Source: Umezawaea tangerina (GTDB lineage: Bacteria > Actinomycetota > Actinomycetes > Mycobacteriales > Pseudonocardiaceae). From it: a stretch of DNA of 64,000 nucleotides. A model generated the notes under the pieces. It did not search any database. It worked only from the letters and a program-made list of their open reading frames with translations, and was not told the origin of the DNA. Numbering within the stretch: the stretch's first letter is position 1; each line of letters begins with the position of its first letter. Shown piece after piece: positions 50,119 to 58,107 of this stretch. The DNA lies in the NCBI RefSeq assembly GCF_003002815.1, contig NZ_PVTF01000016.1, positions 62,001-126,000 on the forward strand, given 5' to 3'. A program made the translations under genes and the position numbers.

Positions 50119-52149
50119 ATGGCTCTGCTGCGCAGTTACGTCTCCGGGCACTGGCACGTGCCGACGGACGAGGGCTCGCCACTGCACGACGCCGTGACCG
50201 GCGAGGAGATCGCCCGCATCTCGTCGGCGGGCGTCGACATGGCGGCCGCGCTGCGGCACGGCCGCGAGGTCGGCGGACCCGCGCTGCGCGAGCTGACGTT
50301 CCACCAGCGGGCCGCGCTGCTCAAGGCGCTCGGGTCGCACTTGAGGGAGCACCGCGAGGAGCTGTACGCGCTGTCGGCCCGCACCGGGGCGACGAGGAAC
50401 GACTCGATGATCGACGTCGACGGCGGGATCGGCGTGCTGCTGGGTTACGCCAGCAAGGCGAAGAGGGAACTGCCCAACGACACGGTCTACGTCGACGGCG
50501 CGGTCGAACCGCTCGGCCGCGGCGGCACGTTCGTCGGCCAGCACATCGCCACGCCGCTGCGCGGGGTCGCGGTCCAGATCAACGCGTTCAACTTCCCGAT
50601 GTGGGGCCCGCTGGAGAAGTTCGCCCCCGCCTTCCTCGCCGGTGTGCCGAGCCTGGTCAAGCCCGGCTCGCAGACCGCCTACCTGACCGAGAGGCTGGTC
50701 GAGCTGGTGATCGGCTCCGGCCTGCTGCCCGAGGGCACCCTCCAGCTCGTCAGCGGCAGCGCGGGCGACCTGCTGGACCACCTGACCGAGCAGGACCTGG
50801 TCGGCTTCACCGGGTCCGCCTCCACCGCGCAGCACCTGCGCACGCACCAGGCCGTCGTGCGCTCCAGCGTCCGGTTCAACGCCGAGGCCGACTCGCTCAA
50901 CTGCTCGATCCTCGGCCCGGACGCCGTGGCGGGCACGCCGGAGTTCGACCTGTTCGTCAAGCAGCTCGTCACCGAGATGACGGCCAAGGCGGGCCAGAAG
51001 TGCACCGCGATCCGCCGCGCGTTCGTGCCCGCGTCGCTGATCGACGAGGTGTCCGAGGCCGTGTCCGCGCGACTGGGCAGGGTGGTCGTCGGCAACCCGG
51101 CCAACCCGGACGTGCGGATGGGCGCGCTGGCGGGCCTGGAGCAGCGCGAGGAGGTGCGGCGCTCGCTCAAGGGGCTGCTGGAGGCCTCCCGGATCGTGTT
51201 CGGCGACCCCGAGCACGTCGAGGTGGTGGACGCCGACGCCGAGCGCGGCGCGTTCCTCTCGCCCGTCCTGCTGCGCGCCGACGACCCGGAGCAGGCCCAG
51301 CCGCACGAGGTCGAGGCCTTCGGCCCGGTCAGCACGCTGATGCCCTACACCGACACCGAGCACGTGATCCGCCTGGCCGCACGGGGTCAGGGCAGCCTGG
51401 TCGGCTCGGTCGTCACGGCCGACCCCGCGTTCGCCCGCGAGGTCGTGCTGGGAGCGGGCGCGTGGCACGGCCGCATGCTCGTGCTGGACCGCGACGACGC
51501 CAAGGAGTCCACCGGGCACGGCTCGCCGCTGCCCGCGCTGGTGCACGGCGGTCCCGGCCGCGCGGGCGGCGGCGAGGAGATGGGCGGCATGCGCGCCGTG
51601 CTGCACCACATGCAGCGCACGGCCGTGCAGGGCAGCCCGAAGGTCCTCGCCGCGGTCACCGGCCGCTGGGTGCCGGGCGCGCCGCGCACCGACTCCGACG
51701 TGCACCCGTTCCGCAAGAGCCTGGCGGAGCTGAAGGTCGGCGACAGCGTCGTGGCGGGTCCGCGCACGGTGACGCTGGCGGACGTGGAGCACTTCGCGGA
51801 GTTCACCGGCGACACGTTCTACGCGCACATGGACGAGGAGGCCGCGAAGGCCAACCCGTTCTTCGGCGGCCGGGTCGCGCACGGCTACCTCGTGGTGTCG
51901 TTCGCGGCGGGCCTGTTCGTCTCGCCGGAGCCCGGCCCGGTGCTGGCCAACTACGGCCTGGACAACCTGCGGTTCCTCACGCCCACGTTCCCCGGCGACG
52001 AGCTGACCGTGACGCTGACGGCGAAGCAGATCACCCCGCGCGAGGACCAGGACTACGGCGAGGTGCGCTGGGACGCCGACCTGGTGAACCAGAAGGGCGA
52101 GTCGGTCGCGAAGTACGACGTGCTGACCCTGGTCGCGAAGACCCTGTAG
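50119..52149 (+). CDS. paaZ: Bifunctional oxepin-CoA hydrolase / 3-oxo-5,6-dehydrosuberyl-CoA semialdehyde dehydrogenase
   Basis: 676-aa fusion enzyme of phenylacetate catabolism (E. coli PaaZ is 681 aa). The aldehyde dehydrogenase domain (about 1-520) has the catalytic Glu in FNAEADSLN and Cys in AGQKCTAIR. The C-terminal MaoC-like hydratase (about 535-676) has the D-x-x-x-x-H dyad in FTGDTFYAHMD and GRVAHGYLV. It opens the oxepin-CoA ring and oxidises the resulting aldehyde. ATG 50119 has GGAGGA 7 nt upstream. No other paa genes are within the window, so the gene stands alone here; a TetR-like dyad precedes it. Confidence 0.95.
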   Translation: MALLRSYVSGHWHVPTDEGSPLHDAVTGEEIARISSAGVDMAAALRHGREVGGPALRELTFHQRAALLKALGSHLREHREELYALSARTGATRNDSMIDVDGGIGVLLGYASKAKRELPNDTVYVDGAVEPLGRGGTFVGQHIATPLRGVAVQINAFNFPMWGPLEKFAPAFLAGVPSLVKPGSQTAYLTERLVELVIGSGLLPEGTLQLVSGSAGDLLDHLTEQDLVGFTGSASTAQHLRTHQAVVRSSVRFNAEADSLNCSILGPDAVAGTPEFDLFVKQLVTEMTAKAGQKCTAIRRAFVPASLIDEVSEAVSARLGRVVVGNPANPDVRMGALAGLEQREEVRRSLKGLLEASRIVFGDPEHVEVVDADAERGAFLSPVLLRADDPEQAQPHEVEAFGPVSTLMPYTDTEHVIRLAARGQGSLVGSVVTADPAFAREVVLGAGAWHGRMLVLDRDDAKESTGHGSPLPALVHGGPGRAGGGEEMGGMRAVLHHMQRTAVQGSPKVLAAVTGRWVPGAPRTDSDVHPFRKSLAELKVGDSVVAGPRTVTLADVEHFAEFTGDTFYAHMDEEAAKANPFFGGRVAHGYLVVSFAAGLFVSPEPGPVLANYGLDNLRFLTPTFPGDELTVTLTAKQITPREDQDYGEVRWDADLVNQKGESVAKYDVLTLVAKTL

Positions 52150-52152
52150 CGG

Positions 52153-52201
52153 CAACGGCGGCGGCCCTCCATCCACAGTGGATGGAGGGCCGCCGCCGTT
52201 G
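52153..52201. terminator. Very strong bidirectional terminator
   Basis: 23-bp perfect stem (C AACGGCGGCGGCC CTCCATCCA with its complement) and a 3-nt CAG loop, sitting between the convergent paaZ and phospholipase genes. Confidence 0.92.
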
Positions 52202-52203
52202 TG

Positions 52204-53202
52204 CTAGCTCGCGGTGTAGGAGAGGATCTCTGCGCTCGTCCAGTCGCTGGACACGATCGTCGCGCCGATCGCCCCCAGCTGCCGGACCCTCGCCTGCGCG
52301 TCGGCCACGGCCGGTGCGCGGCTGTCGATGGCGGGCGCCACGTTGTGCGCGTCCGTCATGACGACCAGGTACTTGCCTCCCAGGTAGGGTCCGCCGCCGA
52401 AGCCCGCGAAGGACGCGGCGCTCCCGTCGAACGCGACCATCCACGGCTTGCGCGCGCCGCCGCGGTCACCGGTGCGCGGGTCGGTCGCCGACGCGCCGTT
52501 GATCGCCGGGAAGGACAGCGCCGAGGCCAGCGTGCCGCCCGCGTTCGCGGCGATCAGCCGGTCGGCGACCTCGAGGTCGGTGTCGTAGTTGTCGAACGGG
52601 TTCTGCAGCTCGAACGTCCCGTTCTCCACGATCACGACGAACTTGCCCGTCAGCGCCGACCGCGACGGCCAGCCACCGGCCTGCACCGCCGTGTCCAGGT
52701 CGGCGTAGCCGCCCTTGAGGTTCGCGGGGGAGAAGACGTTGCCCGCGCCGAGCGTGTTCGCCAGCAGGGTGTCGAACTGCGGCACCCCGAACCCCGCGCG
52801 GCCGTCGAAGCCGTTCTTCATCTCGACCTTGACGACCAGCGGGGCGTGGCCGGGGTTGTGGTCGTGCCACAGCCTGAGGTTGCGCAGGCAGCCCGCGAGG
52901 TTCTGGTTGCGGCTGCCCGTCCTCAGGCCCTCGTACGTCGTGGCGCTGGAGCAGTTGTTGGCGTTACCGGGGTCGTGGCCGACCTGGAAGTCGTTGGTGA
53001 AGAAGAAGTTCGCCCACACGTCGATCTCGACCATGCTGGGGTCGCGGTCCAGCACGTCGACCAACCAGGGGGCCGTCTCCTGCGTGTAGCTGTTGTGCAG
53101 GCCGACGGCCGTCGTGCCGGTGGCGGTCGGCGTCGCCCACGCCGACGGCGCGACCGCGATCAGCAGGGCAGCCGAGGCCACCGCGGCCAAGAAGCGCTTC
53201 AT
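52204..53202 (-). CDS. Secreted phosphatidylinositol-specific phospholipase C
   Basis: 332-aa exported PI-PLC-like protein, related to the Ca2+-dependent actinomycete type. Signal peptide MKRFLAAVASAALLIAVAPS with cleavage near AWA-T (residue 23). The catalytic pair is probably His36 (GLHNSYTQ) and the His in FQVGHDPG; MVEIDVWANF and LVVKVEMKNG carry the acidic residues for metal binding. ATG start behind GAGGAG. Cleaves phosphatidylinositol or related headgroups outside the cell; exact substrate not known. Confidence 0.87.
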   Translation of the reverse strand: MKRFLAAVASAALLIAVAPSAWATPTATGTTAVGLHNSYTQETAPWLVDVLDRDPSMVEIDVWANFFFTNDFQVGHDPGNANNCSSATTYEGLRTGSRNQNLAGCLRNLRLWHDHNPGHAPLVVKVEMKNGFDGRAGFGVPQFDTLLANTLGAGNVFSPANLKGGYADLDTAVQAGGWPSRSALTGKFVVIVENGTFELQNPFDNYDTDLEVADRLIAANAGGTLASALSFPAINGASATDPRTGDRGGARKPWMVAFDGSAASFAGFGGGPYLGGKYLVVMTDAHNVAPAIDSRAPAVADAQARVRQLGAIGATIVSSDWTSAEILSYTAS

Positions 53203-53308
53203 CCGAGACTCCTCGCACTGGACGTTCCCGTACGACTTCGGAGAGTAGGAACGTGAAAAGGGTTCACGATGTCCGCCGGATGGCCATCTCGGGAAGCGCC
53301 GGGGGTGT

Positions 53309-54037
53309 TCAACAGTTGACCGACGCGCGCTTGATGTCGGTCTTGAGCTTCGGCGGACCGTCCAGCGGCGCCGGGTCCTCCGGCGTCGGCGTCACCCCGG
53401 CCGCGGCGACCTTGTCGAGGGTCGCCAGGCCCTCCTCGCCGATCGTGCCGAACACGGTGTAGTTCGGCCGCAGCACCGAGTCCGAGGTGACCAGGAAGAA
53501 CTGGCTGCCGTTGGTGTCCGGGCCCGCGTTCGCCATCGCGAGCGTGCCGCGCGGGTAGATCCGCCGTTCGCCGGTCGGGTCGTTGGGGGCGGGCGGCAGC
53601 GTGGTCGGCAGCTCGTCCTTGTACTTGTAGCCGGGGCCGCCCTCGCCGGTGCCGCTCGGGTCGCCGCACTGCAGCACCTTGAGCGTCGAGTACGTCGTCA
53701 GCCGGTGGCACGTGGTCACGTCGTAGAACCGGTGCTTGGCCAGGTGCACGAAGCTCTGCACGGTGCACGGCGCCTGCTTGCGGTCCAGCTTCAGCGGGAT
53801 GGGCCCCTGGTTGGTCTTCAGCAGGACGTCGACCGTGCCGCGGTCCGGTGTGTGCCGAGGGTCGTCCGGGAGGCGCACCGGCCGTGCCGCGGGCTCCTCC
53901 GGCGTCTTCGTGTAGCCGCACGGGCCGCGCGTGACGTCCGGGTCGCCCGCCGCGCCCGCGGCGGTCGTCGTGCCGAGCAGCAGCCCGGCGGCCGCGACCA
54001 GTGTCGCCACGCCTCGCACGATCGTCTTGCTGTCCAA
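53309..54037 (-). CDS. Exported cyclophilin-type peptidyl-prolyl cis-trans isomerase
   Basis: 242-aa cyclophilin with N-terminal export signal (hydrophobic residues about 8-30, TTAAGAAG). Cyclophilin core: FVHLAKHRFYDVTTCHRL, GDPSGTGEGGPGYKYKDE and RGTLAMANAGPDTNGSQFF with the Gln/Phe of the active site, then YTVFGTI. There are four or five Cys in the mature part, consistent with an extracytoplasmic protein. Start set at TTG 54037 because AGGAGG lies 7 nt upstream and the product then begins with a normal signal peptide; longer frames lack an RBS. Folding helper at the cell surface. Confidence 0.9.
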   Translation of the reverse strand: MDSKTIVRGVATLVAAAGLLLGTTTAAGAAGDPDVTRGPCGYTKTPEEPAARPVRLPDDPRHTPDRGTVDVLLKTNQGPIPLKLDRKQAPCTVQSFVHLAKHRFYDVTTCHRLTTYSTLKVLQCGDPSGTGEGGPGYKYKDELPTTLPPAPNDPTGERRIYPRGTLAMANAGPDTNGSQFFLVTSDSVLRPNYTVFGTIGEEGLATLDKVAAAGVTPTPEDPAPLDGPPKLKTDIKRASVNC

Positions 54038-54227
54038 CTCACGTCCTCCTCGACTGGGGCGGTCCCGCAGTCTTAGTGGAGGCGCGGAGCGGGCCACAAG
54101 GGCCGGTCGGCGGGGGCTGCGCGGTCCCGCACCCTGTCAGGGTCACGTCATCTCCTGGGCTGATGCCCGCTGACGCCGGACCGTCCGACGATCTTCGCCG
54201 GTAGGGGCGGATCGACGGAGGGGAAGC

Positions 54228-55574
54228 ATGGGACGGGTGTTGGCACTGGTGTCGGTCGTCGCACTGGGGTTGGGGTCGGTCACCGGGGTGGCGGGCGCGT
54301 CGGCGCGGGAACCGCGGTGGCAGGGCTGCGGCGAGCACGGCGCCGAGTGCGCGACGGTGGAGGTGCCGCTGGACTGGGGCCTGCCCGGCGGCGAGAAGAT
54401 CACCCTCGCGGTGAGCAGGCTGTCCGCCGCCGACCCGGCCCGCCGGATCGGCGTGCTGTTCTTCAACCCCGGCGGACCGGGCGGTCCGGCCGCGGACCTG
54501 GTCCGGGACGTGCCGGACCTGTTCCCCCGGGAGCTGCGCGACCGGTTCGACGTCGTCGGCGTCGACCCGCGCGGCGTGGGCGCGAGCACCCCGGCGATCA
54601 CCTGCCCGGTGCCGCCGTTCGACCCCGCGGTCTCCCAGTTCCCCGACGACCGCGCCGGCTTCGACCGGCTGGTCGCCTACAACCGGTCGGTGGCGTCGGC
54701 GTGCCGGGAGGCCACCGGGCCGCTGGTCGACCACGTGGACACGGTCAGCGCCGCCCGCGACTTCGACGTCGTGCGGGAGGCGCTGGGGGAGTCGCGGGTG
54801 TCGTGGCTCGGGCTGTCCTACGGGACGCTGCTCGGCGCCACCTACGCGCAGCTGTTCCCCGGCCGGGTGCGGGCCGCCGTGCTCGACGGGGCGGTGGACC
54901 ACGCGATCGGGTCGCGGAGGTTGGCGCTCGACGAGGCCCGCGTGTCCGAGGACCTGTTCGCCCGGTTCGCGGCCTGGTGCGCCGAGGACGCGTCGTGCGC
55001 GCTGCACGGGCGGGACGTGACGGCCGAGTACCGGCGGCTGCTGGACCGCGTCCCGGACTTCGCCTCGCGGGTCGGGTACGGGGTCTACTCCGGCCTGTCG
55101 CTGCGGGGGCAGTGGCCCGCCGTGGCCGACCTGCTCGTCCCCGCCTTCGCCGAGCCCGCCGACGTGAGCGCGTTCGCCGGGGTGGGCAGCGACGCCGCCT
55201 ACCGGGTGATCGGCTGCCACGACTTCCCCTCGACCGTGCGGGGAGTCGCGGACCTGGTCGCCCGTGAGCGCGAGATCCACCGGGCCGCGCCGGTGACGCG
55301 CGGCTACGTGGAGGGCTGGGACGTCCAGGCGGGCTGCCTCGGCTGGCCCGTCCGGGCCGCCAACCCGTGGGGCGCCCTGTCGGTGCGCGGGGCGCGGCAG
55401 GTGCTCGTCGTCAGCGGCGAACACGACCCGGCCACGCCGCACGAGTGGGGTGTGGGCCTGTCCGCCCAGATCCGGGGGTCGCGGCTGCTGACCTGGTCCG
55501 GGGTGGGGCACACGGCGTTCTTCAACGACCCCGACGTGCTGCGCCAGGAGGTCGAGCACCTGGTGGGTCGGTAG
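54228..55574 (+). CDS. Secreted alpha/beta hydrolase, tripeptidyl aminopeptidase (TAP)-like
   Basis: 448-aa exported serine hydrolase of the SlpD/SlpE-TAP type. Signal peptide about 1-25 (VLALVSVVALGLGSVTGVAG). The oxyanion loop is FFNPGGPGGP, the nucleophile elbow GLSYGTLLGATYA (near residue 200), acid in VVSGEHDPATP and His in GVGHTAFF; a TAP-like C-terminal domain (about 360-445). ATG with GGAGGGG 7-8 nt upstream. Probably cleaves short peptides or esters outside the cell. Divergent from the cyclophilin gene; terminated by a 19-bp hairpin. Confidence 0.93.
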   Translation: MGRVLALVSVVALGLGSVTGVAGASAREPRWQGCGEHGAECATVEVPLDWGLPGGEKITLAVSRLSAADPARRIGVLFFNPGGPGGPAADLVRDVPDLFPRELRDRFDVVGVDPRGVGASTPAITCPVPPFDPAVSQFPDDRAGFDRLVAYNRSVASACREATGPLVDHVDTVSAARDFDVVREALGESRVSWLGLSYGTLLGATYAQLFPGRVRAAVLDGAVDHAIGSRRLALDEARVSEDLFARFAAWCAEDASCALHGRDVTAEYRRLLDRVPDFASRVGYGVYSGLSLRGQWPAVADLLVPAFAEPADVSAFAGVGSDAAYRVIGCHDFPSTVRGVADLVAREREIHRAAPVTRGYVEGWDVQAGCLGWPVRAANPWGALSVRGARQVLVVSGEHDPATPHEWGVGLSAQIRGSRLLTWSGVGHTAFFNDPDVLRQEVEHLVGR

Positions 55575-55588
55575 AGGACGTCCTGACG

Positions 55589-55629
55589 CCGACGAGCCGC
55601 CGCGGACCGGGTCCGCGGCGGCTCGTCGG
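55589..55629. terminator. Shared terminator between convergent genes
   Basis: 19-bp perfect stem (CC GACGAGCCGCCGCGGAC and complement) with a CGG loop, between the TAP-like gene (+) and the NlpC/P60 gene (-). Confidence 0.92.
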
Positions 55630-55642
55630 GTGAGCTGCGGGA

Positions 55643-56671
55643 TCAGCCCACGATCCGCCGGATCGTGTTGATCGGTCCGATCGAGTCGATGGGCGCCGTC
55701 TTCACCGGCACGCCCTCGGTCGACGCGTGCACCGCGGTGTTGCTGTCCACGACCATCGCCACGTGGCCCTGGTCGGCGTAGTAGATGACCAGGTCGCCCG
55801 GCTGCACCTCGCTGCGCGACACCGCCCGCCCGAGCACCGCCTGGGCGTAGGTCGTGCGGCCGATGGAGATGCCCGCCGCCCGGTAGGAGGCCTGCATGAG
55901 GCTCGAGCAGTCCCACGAGTCCGGGCCGTTGGAGCCGAACACGTAGGGCTTGCCGCGCTGGCTCAGCGCGAAGTTCAGCGCCACGGCCACGTCACCGGTG
56001 GCGCTGGTGCTGATCGGGGTGTTGTCGCTGCCGCTGGCCAGGGAGTTCTTGGTGGAGGAGCTGAGCGCGTTGTAGGCGCTCTTCGCCTCCTTGACGCGGC
56101 CGTCGAGCTCCTCGGCCTTCTTGTCGATGTCGTCGAGGAGCTTCGCCGCGTCGTCCTTGGCCTTGCCCGCCCGGTCGGTGGCGTTCTTGGCCGAGGAACG
56201 GGCCTGGTCGGCAGACTCCACCGCGCCGGACAGCTTCCCGAGGGCCTCGCTGTTGTCCGCGGCGAGCACGCTGATCGCGGACATGCGGTTGAGGAAGTCC
56301 TGCTGCGACTCGGCGACCAGCAGAGCGGAGAGGTTGTTGAAGCGGGCGCCTTCGAAGGACGCCTCCGTGAGCAGGTCGACCTGGCCGCGGAACTGCTCCT
56401 CGACGGCCTTGGCGGAGTTCTCCGCCTCGGTGGCCGTGGACAGGTCGGCGTTGGCCTTGCCCAGCTCGTCCTCGGCCGCCTTCAGCGCTTCCTGCGCCTT
56501 GAGGTGGTCGGCGTTGAGGACCTCGGCCTCGTGGGAGAGGTCGTTGTACTTCTGCAGAGCCTCGGATGCCGGGTCGGCGTTGGCGTAGGGAGCCGTACCG
56601 AGGACCGATGCGGCGACCGCTGTGGCCGCCAGTGCTCCTTGGAGCATCCGCTTGCGTGGTTGCGACGACAC
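55643..56671 (-). CDS. Exported NlpC/P60 peptidoglycan hydrolase with coiled-coil domain
   Basis: 342-aa cell-wall endopeptidase. Signal peptide at about 1-33 (RKRMLQGALAATAVAASVLG...YANA). Residues about 35-215 are long Ala/Glu/Lys coiled coil. The C-terminal NlpC/P60 domain (about 230-342) has the catalytic Cys in SWDCSSLMQ, His in GHVAMVV and a third polar residue in AVHAS. Start is GTG 56671 with AAGGAGG about 9 nt upstream; an ATG at 56728 would add an unlikely N-terminal tail. Role: cleavage of peptide stems during growth or division, as in RipA-like proteins. I looked for a c-di-AMP riboswitch in its leader and saw none. Confidence 0.93.
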   Translation of the reverse strand: MSSQPRKRMLQGALAATAVAASVLGTAPYANADPASEALQKYNDLSHEAEVLNADHLKAQEALKAAEDELGKANADLSTATEAENSAKAVEEQFRGQVDLLTEASFEGARFNNLSALLVAESQQDFLNRMSAISVLAADNSEALGKLSGAVESADQARSSAKNATDRAGKAKDDAAKLLDDIDKKAEELDGRVKEAKSAYNALSSSTKNSLASGSDNTPISTSATGDVAVALNFALSQRGKPYVFGSNGPDSWDCSSLMQASYRAAGISIGRTTYAQAVLGRAVSRSEVQPGDLVIYYADQGHVAMVVDSNTAVHASTEGVPVKTAPIDSIGPINTIRRIVG

Positions 56672-56920
56672 GTCGCGCAGCCTCCTTCGTCGGGTACTTC
56701 CCACCTGTGCCCATGCAGCACTTGTCACAGTCTGTGCGGCGGTGACCTGGTCGTTCGCCCATAAGGGCTAGCGACTGGCGCGAAGTCTCGATCAGGTTAC
56801 GGAACGTCTCCCTTGGAGTCCACCTTCGAGTTTTCGCAGACCCGAACGGCCGTGTGGGAATCACTTCGGGTGCAATATCGTTGAACCGGTGAGTTGAAGT
56901 GTCAACCTGGGAGGAAAGCG

Positions 56921-57922
56921 ATGCCCGCGGTCACCGTCACCGACATCACCAGCCTGGCCCGCGTCCCCGAACCGGGACCCGCGTCGGTGGACCGCGAGGT
57001 CCGCTCGGTAACCACTGGTCCCAGTGGTTTCGAGGGCGAGGGGTTCCCCGTCCGGCGGGCGTTCGCGGGCGTCGACCTGGCCGCCCTCGACCCGTTCATC
57101 CACATGGACCAGATGGGCGAGGTCGACTACGGGCCCGGCGAGCCCAAGGGCACCCCGTGGCACCCGCACCGGGGCTTCGAGACCGTGACGTACATCATCG
57201 ACGGGGAGTTCGAGCACGCCGACTCGCACGGCGGTGGCGGCAACATCACCAACGGCGACACGCAGTGGATGACCGCCGGAGGCGGGCTGCTGCACATCGA
57301 GAAGCCCACCGAGGAGCTCGTGCGCACCGGTGGCGTGTTCCACGGCGTGCAGCTGTGGGTGAACCTGCCCAAGGCCCGCAAGTGGGTCGAGCCGCGCTAC
57401 CAGGACCTCCGCGGGCACCAGTCCGTCCTGCTGACCACACCGGACGGCGGGGTGCTGCTGCGGGTCATCGCCGGGGACGTGGCGGGCCACCAGGGCCCCG
57501 GCTCCACCTACACGCCGATGACGATGCTGCACGCCACCGTCAGCCCCGGCGCGCGCCTGCGGCTGCCGTGGCGGCCGGACTTCAACGCGCTGGTCTACGT
57601 CCTCGCGGGCGACGGCACGGTCGGTGCGGGGAGGCGGCCGATCTCCACCGGCCAGCTCGCCGTGTTCGGGCCCGGCGACACGATCACCCTGGACGGCGCG
57701 GGGAAGCAAGAGTCCCGGTACGCCGAGATGGAGGTGGTCGTCCTGGGCGGCGCGCCGATCCGCGAGCCCGTCGCGTGGGGCGGACCGTTCGTCATGAACA
57801 CGCGCGCCGAGGTGCTGCAGGCGTTCGAGGACTTCCAGGCCGGGCGGCTCGGCACGATTCCTGCCCAAGGGGTTCCTGCCCAGGGGGTTCCGCACGGGGA
57901 CGTGGGTGGGGAGCTGCTCTGA
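56921..57922 (+). CDS. Pirin family protein
   Basis: 333-aa bicupin. Metal ligands in TPWHPHRGFETVTY (two His) and GLLHIEKP (His and Glu), matching human and bacterial pirins. N-terminal cupin about 20-135, C-terminal cupin about 190-300. ATG 56921 is preceded by GGGAGGAAA 5 nt upstream. Some pirins are quercetinases or redox-linked regulators; the role here is open. The C-terminal tail has a short duplication (PAQGVPAQGVP) made by an imperfect 15-nt DNA repeat. Confidence 0.92.
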   Translation: MPAVTVTDITSLARVPEPGPASVDREVRSVTTGPSGFEGEGFPVRRAFAGVDLAALDPFIHMDQMGEVDYGPGEPKGTPWHPHRGFETVTYIIDGEFEHADSHGGGGNITNGDTQWMTAGGGLLHIEKPTEELVRTGGVFHGVQLWVNLPKARKWVEPRYQDLRGHQSVLLTTPDGGVLLRVIAGDVAGHQGPGSTYTPMTMLHATVSPGARLRLPWRPDFNALVYVLAGDGTVGAGRRPISTGQLAVFGPGDTITLDGAGKQESRYAEMEVVVLGGAPIREPVAWGGPFVMNTRAEVLQAFEDFQAGRLGTIPAQGVPAQGVPHGDVGGELL

Positions 57923-57931
57923 GCGGCTGAC

Positions 57932-57957
57932 GGGGGCCGTGACGTGCGACGGCCCCC
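57932..57957. terminator. Hairpin terminator after the pirin gene
   Basis: 9-bp perfect stem GGGGGCCGT / ACGGCCCCC with an 8-nt loop, 10 nt past the stop. The 150 nt up to the LAL gene hold nothing else I can name. Confidence 0.75.
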
Positions 57958-58107
57958 AGCTCACCTGGGGGGTTGGGAGCCGGGGGCCGTGTACACGCCG
58001 GGTGCGGTCAGGGGGGTCGACAACACCGGGCAAGGGAGAGTCTATGCGGTGAAATCGGTTCGTGTACGCCAACCGCGCTGAAGAGACCATGCGAATTTGC
58101 TCATACG

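Noticed and set aside
56672-56920. c-di-AMP (ydaO-type) riboswitch upstream of the NlpC/P60 gene
   Set aside because: Such switches often precede cell-wall hydrolases in actinobacteria, but I could not find the conserved core sequences in this leader.
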